Assembly (NCBI GenBank): GCA_031425525.1
Contig: JANPJM010000071.1
Span: 1 to 64,000 of the forward strand
Direction: 5' to 3'
DNA length: 64,000 bases
Origin: JANNMJ01 sp031425525
GTDB lineage: Bacteria > Bacteroidota > Bacteroidia > Cytophagales > Hymenobacteraceae
Below, in pieces: positions 26,463 through 34,697 of this stretch; the stretch's first letter is position 1; every line of letters starts with the position of its first letter. The notes under the pieces were generated by a model. It ran no database searches, was not told the origin of the DNA, and saw nothing but the letters and a program-made list of their open reading frames with translations. The position numbers were made by a program, and so were the translations under genes.

Positions 26463-29400
26463 CTACGGCACGGCCACCCAATCCACCAACAGGTTCTGGC
26501 CCCAGAGGGCGCCCGTGGCGGTGCCGCCACTCACGGTCATCGCGTCAGTGCGCGAGACGTTCACCACGAAGCCGGCAGCATTGATGCCGCGCGTGGTGGC
26601 GGTGAAGGTGTCGGTGTAGGTCTGCCCGGTTTCGGTGCGGATGGTGCAGATAATCTGCCCCGGCACGGCGGCGAAGGCCACGGGAAAGACGACGGTAATC
26701 GACTTCACGCCGCCGCTGGGGTTGCTGCCCACCGTGGCCGTGCCGCTCTGGCCGCCGTTGGCGAGGCGGCCGATGAGCGTCGTGTTCGCCACGGACTTGA
26801 TCGTGCCGTTGGCATCAGCCGTCAGCACGCGGGCGCCGGTGCCGTTGAGGCCGGCCACCGTGAGGCCACCTTCGGCCCAGATTTTCACCTGCCGGTTGGT
26901 GGCGCTGGTGCCGGCGCCCACGATATCGAGCGCGCCCGGCGTGAACGCTTGATAGCCGATTTTGCCGGCGTCGGCCTGCTTGCCAGCCACGTTGGTGCCG
27001 AATTCGAGGGTGCGCTGGTCGCCGTTTAGTTCTACGTCGCCGTCGGCGTTGATGCGCAGGCGCGTGGCGCTATTGGTGCGGAAAATCAACGAGCCGTTGC
27101 GCTGGTTCACCAGTTCCAGATTCACCGCCCCATCGGCGCCGTAGCCGAGCCAGCCGGCGCGCCCCCCGGCCAGGCCGCTCGTATAGAATTCCATAAAGGT
27201 GTGTTCGCCGGCGTTGGGCGCCACGAGTTGCAGGGCGGCGCCGCGCGCGTCGAGGCGGCCGGAGCCTACCACGTGCAGCTCCTGCTCGGGAGTGCCGGTG
27301 TTGATGCCGACGTTGCCGCCACCGGCCACGCCGGGCGCCACGAACAGGCGGAAGTCGGCTACCGAGGTTTCGGCCAGGTTCAGGCCGTTGCTGGCCAGGT
27401 TCCAGTGGAAACGGCGGGCGTTGGCGTTGTTGCGGAAACCCAGCAGCTGCGAGGCGGAGCCGGTGCCCCGGATGGTGACGGCGCGGTCGGAAGTAGCGGT
27501 GGTGTTGAGGCCGATAAAGCCGTCGTTGTCGATGTGGAGGCCTTCGTCGTCGCCGTCGTTGGAGAGGCGGAAGTCGTTAAGCTCGATGTTCTGGGTGGCG
27601 GTGTGGGAGCCGAGGTCGTCGTTGAACGAGCTAAGGGGCAGGCTCACGGTCGAGCCGTCCGGGTTCTGGCCCACCACGCCGCCCGCCACCGTGGGCACGT
27701 AGGTTTGCACGGCGCCGGGGTTGAGGCCGTTGATCACCACGGCCACCGTGGCGGTGGCCCCCGCCGCCACCGCCGACGGCTCGGTGGGCAACAGGGCCAA
27801 CAGCCGCGAGGGGCCGGTGCCCCCCGTGTTTTCCAGCGAACGGACTTCCCAGGTGCTGGACGTTCCCTGCCGGAGGCCGGCCACGTACAGCCGGGGAAAC
27901 GCGCTGGTCAGCGCCGTTGCCGGCGCAAGGGATAGGCGTTGGCTTGCGCCGGAGAACAGATAGAAGCCCGCCGAGGCCAGGTTCGTCAGCGCGGCCGCCC
28001 CGGCGCGGTCGATCAGCACCTGCACACCCGTGGGGCCGTGGGCCACGGCCGCCGTGGGCTGGCCACGCAACAGCAACACGTGCGACAGGGCGCCGCTGGG
28101 GCTCAGCGTGAGGGCCCGCCCCACGGTGCCCGTATCTAGCCGGGTGAAGACATGGATGCCGTTGGTTACGCTGGACTGCACGACGGCCCGCACCGATTCG
28201 TTCGGCGCGAAAGGCGTGGCTGTGAGCGTAATCGTGGGCACGTTGAGGTTCGTGACATCCACCACGCGGAAGCTTTGCGCGCCCGCCGGGCCGCCCGCCA
28301 CGAACACCCGGTTGCCCGTAGCGGGCGTGATTTCCCAGGGGCCGGCGCCGAGGTTCACCGAACCCGCACCCGTGAAGCCGCCGGGGCCCACGAGGAGCAG
28401 CCGCAGCGTAGCCCCGTTGAGGATAAACGCCACTTGCCCATCGGAACGGAACGCGATGCGCGAGCCGCCATACCCGCCCACAGTCTGCACCAGCACCGGC
28501 GCGTTGGGGTTGCTCACGTTGTAGCGGCGCAGTTCGGTGGCCGTCAGCACGAGGGCCGTGGTGCCGTGGACGGCCACGGCCGTCATCGGGCCGCTCTGCG
28601 CGAGCAGGCCCGCCGCTGCCGGGCCGGCGGGGGGGTCGAGGCCAGCGGCCGGTTCGAGGGCGGCGGCCGTGAGCGTGCCGTTGGCATCGGCGGAAACCAG
28701 GCGCGGCCGGAAGCCTTCGAGCCCCTCAATCCGCACGGTGCTGCCCACGCCCGCTACGTGCAACGACGCCGCCGGTGTGGCCGTGCCGAGGCCCACGCGC
28801 CCGCCGTCCTGAATGAACAGGCGGTTGTCGGCGACGCCGGATTCGGCCAGATTCAGGCCGCCGCCGGCCAGGTTCCAGTGCCACTGGCGGGCGCCGCCGC
28901 TATCCAGGAAACCGAGCAATTGCGACGACGTGCCCGCCCCGCGCACCACCAGCGGCCGGGCCACATCGGGGGCGCTGCCGCCGATGCCCACGAAACCGGC
29001 ATCGTTCCACTCCACCGCGTTGGGGGCCAGAAACGCGCCCAGCGCCCCGCCGCCCGCCCCCAGCAGGTACGGGCCGTTCAGGGTCGAAGAATAAACCAGC
29101 CCGTTCTGCGCATTGGCGGCCGCGCCGAGCAGCAGGAAGTTGTTGTTGAGCGCCACGGATTGCGTGGCCGCGTGGTTGCCGAGGTTGTCGGCGGGGGGGG
29201 CGGGCAGCGTGAGGGTGTTGCCGCCGCTGATGCTGAGATTGGCACCGCTCAGACTCAGGGTCTGGCCGTCGGTATCGGTCACGGAGCCGCCGCCGTTGGA
29301 GAGGCTGATGGTGGCGCCGGTTTTACTGAGGGTTTGCAGCTCGTTGGTGGCCGAGGCGTCGGGCAGGGCGAGCGTGTTGCCGCCGCTGATGCTCAGGTTC

Positions 29401-30629
29401 GCGCCGCTGAGGCTCAGAGTTTGCGCGTCGAGGTCGGGGGGCAGCGTGATGGTATTGCCGCCCGAGATGCTCAGGTTTTGACCGGTGCGGGTGAGGATTT
29501 GCGCATCGGTATCGGCGGGCAGTGTGATGCTGTTGCCGCCGCTGATGCTCAGGTTCTGGCCGGTCAGGGTCAGGGTTTGCGCGTCGGTATCGGCGGGCAC
29601 CGGCGCGCTGCCGAGCGTGCCATCCGGGGCCGTGGTCACCATCCGGGTACCGGCGCCGGTGAGGCCGCCGAGCTGCACGCCCGCTCCGCTCACGCGCAGG
29701 GCGTCGGCGGCGCCGGGGGTGCCACCGGTGAGGACGAAGAAGTAGTCGCGCGCGGCCACGTCGGCGCGGCCGTTGGGGTAGAAATCCGCGTCGTACTGCC
29801 AGTTGAAGGAGGCGTTGGTCGCTGCCGAGACCTGCACCGGCCGGAAGGTGTAGGTCTGGCCCGCGCGCAGCAGCACGGGGCTGCTCAACGGCACCTCCAC
29901 CGCCAGATGCGGCCCGGCCGAAAAAATACTGGTCGGTGCGGCGGCGGCGGCCCGCAATAGCGTACCGCCCAGGCCCTGGCCCTCATACACTTCCACGCCC
30001 AGAATCAGGGTTTCCATCGGCCCGCCCGACGTGGCGGCGGCTTGCACCTGGCCCCACAGTTCGACACTGGTCAGGCCCGCGTCCTGCGGCGCCGTGAACG
30101 ACTGCCACGCCGTGCCCGCGCCCACCGCCTGGCGGGTGGTGAGCAGGGCGTTGTTATTATGGTCGAGCAGCACGACGGGCGTGCCGGTCACCGTGCCGTT
30201 CCAGGCGGTCACGGTCAGCGACTGGCCGCCGGCGGCTACGGTGGTAGCCTGATTCAGCGCCCCGCCGAGTTGCAGGGTGCCGGTGCCGGTTTTGGTGAGG
30301 CCGTTGGCGGCGGTGGTCTGCGTCTGCTGGCCGTCGGGCAAATACAGCCAGCGCGTGCCCTGGCCGGTGGCGTACCACAGCCCTACCGAGTCGGCGGGGG
30401 TGGCGGGGTTGCCGGCCTGAAAAACTACCATCCCCAAGGGCGGCGCGGCGATGGCACGGCGCGCGGCAGGCGGCAGGCGCGGCAGCAGCAGGCCTTTGGT
30501 GGCGCTGCTGATGTCGAGGGCGGCGTTAGGATTCGGCGTGGTGGTACCGATGCCGATGGACTGCCCGCGCGCACCCAAAGGCACGGCCAGCGTCAGGAAA
30601 AGGACGAGTCGAAGTAGGGGTTTCAGCAT
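26463..30629 (-). CDS. Giant secreted adhesin-like repeat protein
   Basis: A 1388-residue exported protein. Seen: signal peptide (about 1-22, ending ARG), the family head SIGIGTTTPNPNAALDIS (about 23-40) with KGLLLPRL, a beta-sandwich-like domain (about 130-285; AWQSFTAPQDAGLTSVEL, EVYEGQGLGGTLLRA, AGQTYTFRPV), five to six 26-residue repeats around LSISGGN (about 345-480), a beta-propeller-like middle, further VGLGTATP/VGINTGTPEQ modules, and a C-terminal strand domain ending LLVDWVAVP. No T9SS tail is present. ATG 30629 is preceded by GTGCTTTG (6 bases away) and, 32 bases further, by the CCCTAATCAGGGG dyad. The neighbouring propeller kinase is on the same strand, upstream. Confidence 0.82.
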   Translation of the reverse strand: MLKPLLRLVLFLTLAVPLGARGQSIGIGTTTPNPNAALDISSATKGLLLPRLPPAARRAIAAPPLGMVVFQAGNPATPADSVGLWYATGQGTRWLYLPDGQQTQTTAANGLTKTGTGTLQLGGALNQATTVAAGGQSLTVTAWNGTVTGTPVVLLDHNNNALLTTRQAVGAGTAWQSFTAPQDAGLTSVELWGQVQAAATSGGPMETLILGVEVYEGQGLGGTLLRAAAAAPTSIFSAGPHLAVEVPLSSPVLLRAGQTYTFRPVQVSAATNASFNWQYDADFYPNGRADVAARDYFFVLTGGTPGAADALRVSGAGVQLGGLTGAGTRMVTTAPDGTLGSAPVPADTDAQTLTLTGQNLSISGGNSITLPADTDAQILTRTGQNLSISGGNTITLPPDLDAQTLSLSGANLSISGGNTLALPDASATNELQTLSKTGATISLSNGGGSVTDTDGQTLSLSGANLSISGGNTLTLPAPPADNLGNHAATQSVALNNNFLLLGAAANAQNGLVYSSTLNGPYLLGAGGGALGAFLAPNAVEWNDAGFVGIGGSAPDVARPLVVRGAGTSSQLLGFLDSGGARQWHWNLAGGGLNLAESGVADNRLFIQDGGRVGLGTATPAASLHVAGVGSTVRIEGLEGFRPRLVSADANGTLTAAALEPAAGLDPPAGPAAAGLLAQSGPMTAVAVHGTTALVLTATELRRYNVSNPNAPVLVQTVGGYGGSRIAFRSDGQVAFILNGATLRLLLVGPGGFTGAGSVNLGAGPWEITPATGNRVFVAGGPAGAQSFRVVDVTNLNVPTITLTATPFAPNESVRAVVQSSVTNGIHVFTRLDTGTVGRALTLSPSGALSHVLLLRGQPTAAVAHGPTGVQVLIDRAGAAALTNLASAGFYLFSGASQRLSLAPATALTSAFPRLYVAGLRQGTSSTWEVRSLENTGGTGPSRLLALLPTEPSAVAAGATATVAVVINGLNPGAVQTYVPTVAGGVVGQNPDGSTVSLPLSSFNDDLGSHTATQNIELNDFRLSNDGDDEGLHIDNDGFIGLNTTATSDRAVTIRGTGSASQLLGFRNNANARRFHWNLASNGLNLAETSVADFRLFVAPGVAGGGNVGINTGTPEQELHVVGSGRLDARGAALQLVAPNAGEHTFMEFYTSGLAGGRAGWLGYGADGAVNLELVNQRNGSLIFRTNSATRLRINADGDVELNGDQRTLEFGTNVAGKQADAGKIGYQAFTPGALDIVGAGTSATNRQVKIWAEGGLTVAGLNGTGARVLTADANGTIKSVANTTLIGRLANGGQSGTATVGSNPSGGVKSITVVFPVAFAAVPGQIICTIRTETGQTYTDTFTATTRGINAAGFVVNVSRTDAMTVSGGTATGALWGQNLLVDWVAVP
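29195..29600 (-). repeat. LSISGGN repeat array within adhesin gene
   Basis: Five close and one diverged copies of a unit of about 26 residues, consensus D.DAQTLSLSGANLSISGGNT followed by LTLP, encoded in tandem. The DNA copies are similar enough for slippage or recombination, so copy number may vary between strains. Confidence 0.75.
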
Positions 30630-30634
30630 AGGCA

Positions 30635-30642
30635 CAAAGCAC
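30635..30642 (-). promoter_or_regulatory. Promoter box GTGCTTTG before giant adhesin
   Basis: On the minus strand GGGCGTGCTTTGTGCC lies directly before the ATG at 30629; almost the same string (GGGCGGTGCTTTGTGGCC) precedes the adhesin starting at 46804. It fits the TTTG core of the Bacteroidota -7 element with the TA replaced by GT. Confidence 0.5.
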
Positions 30643-30674
30643 GCCCTCCCTCCTACCCACCCCCAAGCGCGCCA

Positions 30675-30694
30675 CCTACCCTAATCAGGGGAGG
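30675..30694. promoter_or_regulatory. Dyad operator CCTACCCTAATCAGGGGAGG, copy 1
   Basis: Imperfect dyad of CCCCT/AGGGG half-sites around AATC. It lies 32 bases upstream of the GTGCTTTG box of the giant adhesin gene. 19 of its bases recur exactly (inverted) at 49918-49936, and a near copy is at 46884-46903. Confidence 0.7.
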
Positions 30695-30718
30695 AACTAC
30701 CCAGCCGCTGCTTGCTCC

Positions 30719-30746
30719 CATCAACCAACAACTAACAACCATCAAC
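30719..30746 (-). repeat. Four perfect GTTGNTN heptamers
   Basis: Minus strand: GTTGATG, GTTGTTA, GTTGTTG, GTTGATG in phase. The first heptamer supplies the TGA stop codon of the kinase reading frame ending at 30742. Confidence 0.75.
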
Positions 30747-33700
30747 TATACCAACCGCGTCCCATCGGGACCGTCAGCACCACTTTCCAGGCGCCGGACG
30801 GGCCGGGGGCGGCCGTCAGCGTGCCGCCCAGCTTGTGGGCGCGCTGCTGCATATTCCGCAGCCCTTGCCCGCCGACGGGCCACGAAAAGCTCGGCCCCGG
30901 CCCGGCGCCTTCTTCGCCAACCGTGAGCGTGAGCGCCCCGCTGGCCCGCGCCAGCTCTACGACCAGGTGCGCCAGCCGGCCGTGACGCACGGCGTTGGTG
31001 ATGCTTTTCTGGAACACCAGGTACACGCACTGCCGCACGGTGGGCGACAGGCGCAGGTCGGGCGGGAGGCCGTCGGCGGTAAGCACCCAGGTGAGGCCGA
31101 GCGGTGCGGCGAGGTGCAGAAGCTGCTCGCGCATCCGGCTCAAAAGCGTATCCACCGATTCCTGGCGTGCGTCGAGGCTCCACCCGACATCGCTCAGCGT
31201 GGCGATGGCGTCGCGCGAGGCCGCCGCAATGCGACCCAGCCCGGTGGCCGTGGAGGCAGGTTCCGGAGGCATCTGCCGCGTAAATTCGGCCTGCCCGGCA
31301 ATGCGGATCACAGCGAGCCTACGTCGTCGTGGAGGTTGGCGGCGATTTGGGTGCGCACCCGCTCCACGGCCAGCAACTGCCTTACCCGCAGCCGGTGCAA
31401 CCCGTATAGCACCCCGCCGCCCACGACCGTCAGCAGCGCCAAGAACCACCCACGCTGCCACAGCGGCGGCACCACCCGCAACGGCAGTCGCAGCTCGTGG
31501 CGGCTCCAGCTACCATCCGGCCCGGCCCCGCGAATGCGGAGGGTGTCGAGGCCGGCGGGCAGCCCGGCCAGCCGCAGCGTGCGCTCGGCGCCCAGCGAAA
31601 GCCACGGCGCCGTGCGCCCGCCAAGCTGGTAAGCGTACTGATGCTGCCCGGTTTCGCGGAAATCGACCAGCGCAAACTGCACGCTCAGGAACCCGCCCTC
31701 GGCCGGGAGCGTGAGCGGGGGCGCGCCGGGCGCGGGCGAGGGCAGCTCGCGCAGGCGGCCATCGTAGGTACTGAGGCCGGTGAGCAGCAGCGGCGGCGCG
31801 GCCGAAATCGCGGGGCCGCCGGTAGGCGCTGGGCTGGGCGGCACTTCGCTCAGACCCGCCACTCCGCCGAACAAAAACCGCCCATTGCGCCGCCGCAGCG
31901 CCGAACCGTGGTTGAATTCGTCGCCGGCGAGGCCATCGCGGGCAAAAAAAGAGCTGAATTGCCCCGTGCGCCAGCTCATCCGCGAGAGCCCCCGCTGGGT
32001 AGCGAGCCAGAGCGCTGAGTCGCCTTCGGGCAGCACGGCGCACACCAGATCATCGGGCAGGCCATCGGTCTGGCGCCAGATGCGCCAGCGGTTGGTGCGC
32101 AAATCGAGCCGCCCCAGGCCGCCGCCGCGCGTGCCCACCCACACGTAGCGCCCCCCCGGCGCAGGCCACACGCTGAGTACGTCGTTGACGGGCAGCCCCC
32201 CGCGCCCGGCGCCCCAGTGGTGGCGCACCTGCCCGGCAGCATCGAGCCGAAACAAGCCCAGCTCGGTGGCGGCCCACACATCGCCGCCGCCGGGCACCGC
32301 TACCAACGCGCGGTACCGCAGCTCCGAAGCATTCAGCCAACGGGCGGGCGCATCAAGAATAGCCAATCGGCGGCCGGTGGTGCGGTCGTAGAGGCGCAGG
32401 TCGGTGTAGGAGCCGACCCAGAGGCGGTTGCGGGCGTCGGGCAGCAGACAGGTGGCGTGGTGGCCGCGACGGTCGGTGGTGGCGTCTTCGTCGGGTTCGA
32501 GCTGGACGAAGCGATTGGCGGCAGGCTGGTAGCGCACCAGGCCCGGCCCTTCGCCGGCAATCCAGATTTCGCCGGTGGCGGAGTCGGCCCACAGCCCGTA
32601 GACGGTCGGCTGGAACTCGCGGCCGTCGCGCAACCAGCGTAGCCGCTGCCAGGCACCCGTGGGGTCGAGCCGAAAGAAACCCGCGTACGACCCCACGTAC
32701 AGCGCCCCGTCGGACGTTTCGACGAGCCCACGGGTGCTGAACACACTCCCCGGTAGCCATTGCCGGGGCGGAGGCGCGAGTGTGGCGAAGCGCGGGCGCT
32801 GGTTGTCGAGCTGCGCGACGCCCTGATTGGTACCCACCCAAATGTTGCCGCTGCGGTCTTCAAAAAAACACTGCACCCGAAACGGCCCACCGAGCAGGGG
32901 GCGCACAACGGCGCCCACCGAGTCGAGGCGCCCGCTGGCGGGGTCGAGGCGCTGAATTTCGTCGGGGCCGGGGCCGAACCACACGCTGCCCCAGCGGTCG
33001 GCGCCGATGCTGAACATAGCCTCCGCCCCCGCCCCGGCGTGCGGCAGCGTGACGAGGCGCCGGGGCGGCGTGTCGGGGTCGGGCGCGGCGCGGTACACGC
33101 CCTCGCGACTGGCGAGCAGCCACCCGCCACCCACTTCGGCCCGCACCAGTCGCAGCGGCTGGCCGGGCACCACGATCACCTGCCGCTCGCGGCCGTCGGG
33201 GGCCAGCACCGCAACCCGGCCGAGATACGTTTCGACGAGCGCGCCGCCGTCGGCCTGGGGATGAATGCCGATTACCGTGCGGGTCAGGCGCCCGGCGGCG
33301 GCCACGCTCAACCGCACATGCATGACCGGCGGGGTAGCGGCACCGGCCGGCCCGGCCGGCGGCACCCGGTATACTTCGCCGAACTGCGTACCGGCCCACA
33401 CGGCGCCATCGGGGGCGCGGGCCAGAGCCGTCACACCCACGTGGACGCCCAGGGCCACCTCCTGAAGCGAGCGCCCGGCGCGGTCGTAGGCATAAAGGCC
33501 GCCGGTGGTGCCCAGGAGCAGGCGCCCGGCGGCGTCTTCGGTAACGGCCCAAACGGTGGGGTTCGGTAGGGTTCGGCCGCTGAGGCGCGCAAACGAGCGC
33601 AGCTCGTAACCGTCGTAGCGGTCGAGGCCGTTTTCGGTTCCGATCCAGAGAAACCCCGCGCGATCCTGGTAAAAACAATGGACGATGCGGTGCGCGAGTC

Positions 33701-33827
33701 TATCGACCACGCCTAGGGTGCGCACCACGCGCGGCGCTTGCGCGCGGGCCAAACTCGCCAGCAACCCATTGAGCAGGACACTCAACAGCAGGCAGTTCAG
33801 GACAAAGGCCGGAAGGCGGGCACGCAT
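30742..33827 (-). pseudogene. Ligand-sensor propeller histidine kinase, frameshifted
   Basis: A two-component sensor of the Reg_prop/Y_Y_Y family split by one missing base. The first frame (33827 to a TGA at 31308) codes for a signal peptide, a seven-bladed-type propeller set (FLWIGTENGLDRYDG, NIWVGTNQGVAQLDN), a Y_Y_Y domain, a membrane helix (FLALLTVVGGGVLYGL) and the start of the H-box, AANLHDDVGSL. The H-box continuation is in another frame (RIAGQAEF onward) with DAIATLSDVGWSLDAR, the N-box FQKSITNAVRHG and a G-box GQGLRNMQQRAH, ending at 30742. Adding one C in CTGTG near 31308-31313 restores GSLLIRIAGQAE. It could be true decay or a sequencing error. Confidence 0.8.
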
Positions 33828-33951
33828 CGGGTGCCGAAGATAGTGCCTGGCCCGGTTGGCGTGGTTGGCCTGCTTGAGCCGGCGGCCCGACCGCACCCGA
33901 ACTTTACGCCCAATGGCGCCGAAGCAAGGCTGCCGTCGCATAAATCATCCG

Positions 33952-34359
33952 ATGCTAGCCCCTACATCTGCCTCTGAAACCACCTACGCCATCCCGGCCG
34001 CTTTCCGCCGCCTCGAAAATCTGCACATCGTGTTCTGGCTCGTCAAAGACCTGAGCTGGTGTTTGGTGTGGAAGCCGTTGGGCGTGCTGATGATGTTGCC
34101 TACGCTCGGCATCGCAGGGGTCATTTTCTGGCGTACCCGCGCGCTGCCCGTCGAGCGGGCCCACAACCTGGCCATTCTGTGCTGGATTACGGCCAACTCG
34201 TACTGGATGCTGAGCGAGTTCGTGGGTTTCGATACGGCGCCCGTGTTCGGCGGATTGGCTACCGGCAAGCAGCTTGCGCTGGTGCCGTTTGGGGCGGGGC
34301 TGGTGGTGCTGGCGGTGCATTACGGGCGGGCGTGGCGACGGGGCAAGGCCGCAGGCTGA
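33952..34359 (+). CDS. Small three-helix membrane protein
   Basis: A 135-residue membrane protein of unknown function. Seen: soluble N-terminus of about 25 residues, then hydrophobic segments near 30-55 (WCLVWKPLGVLMMLPTLGIA), 75-95 (AHNLAILCWITANSYWML) and 105-125 (ALVPFGAGLVVLAVHY), with a basic C-terminus. The ATG at 33952 is the first that avoids a non-protein-like basic stretch. A decayed relative of its 3' half lies at 22541-22670, and in both places the same tandem-hairpin module follows. It is divergent from the propeller kinase at 33827. Confidence 0.7.
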   Translation: MLAPTSASETTYAIPAAFRRLENLHIVFWLVKDLSWCLVWKPLGVLMMLPTLGIAGVIFWRTRALPVERAHNLAILCWITANSYWMLSEFVGFDTAPVFGGLATGKQLALVPFGAGLVVLAVHYGRAWRRGKAAG

Positions 34360-34377
34360 CCGTTCGACCTTCCGCCC

Positions 34378-34446
34378 AAAAAAGCGCCACTCCACCGGAG
34401 CGACGCTTTTGGGCCGCTCAGCCCCCGGCTCGTTCGGTTTGAGCGG
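34378..34446 (-). terminator. Tandem-hairpin 3' module, copy 3
   Basis: Hairpin 1 pairs AAAAGCG (34380-34386) with CGCTTTT (34404-34410) plus CTCC/GGAG; hairpin 2 pairs CCGCTCA (34414-34420) with TGAGCGG (34440-34446) around GGCTCGTTCGG. In the minus direction it is followed by TTTTTT. It also lies 18 bases after the membrane-protein stop, so it may serve both strands. Confidence 0.7.
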
Positions 34447-34499
34447 GGGCACGGGCGCGTAGCGGGCAGGCAGCGGCCGACAGCACGTCGGCCAACGTC

Positions 34500-34637
34500 T
34501 TGCATTAGTTTAGCCGAAAAGCTGACCTCGGCCCATCCGGTGCCGTCCCAGATCAGCGACAGCACATTGCCGGGGCCGAAGGAGTGCGTACCGCTCAACT
34601 TCGCGTTGCCGGTATCGACCAACTCGAACGTGCCGTT
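34500..34637 (-). pseudogene. C-terminal remnant of an adhesin-like gene
   Basis: A minus-strand reading of 46 residues, NGTFELVDTGNAKLSG then GPGNVLSLIWDGTGWAEVSF, matches the typical C-terminal strand module of Bacteroidota tail-fibre-like proteins (N-x-x-LSG, L-x-L-x-WDG-x-x-W-x-E). Nothing upstream in frame is protein-like, and the divergent kinase promoter region cuts it off. The tandem-hairpin module that ends two intact adhesin genes lies 54 bases downstream. Confidence 0.65.
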
Positions 34638-34682
34638 GGCGCCCCCACCCCAGCCGCCGCGCACTACGCAGCAGTCGCGCCG

Positions 34683-34690
34683 CACCTTTG
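34683..34690 (+). promoter_or_regulatory. CACCTTTG box before hybrid kinase
   Basis: One mismatch to TAnnTTTG, 7 bases before the ATG at 34698. The same CACCTTTG string precedes the LuxR-type regulator at 49983 at a similar distance. Confidence 0.45.
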
Positions 34691-34697
34691 CGGCCTG

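Noticed and set aside
23458..29960. Long plus-strand open frames opposite the adhesin genes (23458-24813, 25015-26190, 28152-29960)
   Set aside because: Antisense shadows: composition follows third-base GC of the real minus-strand genes and no family motif is visible.
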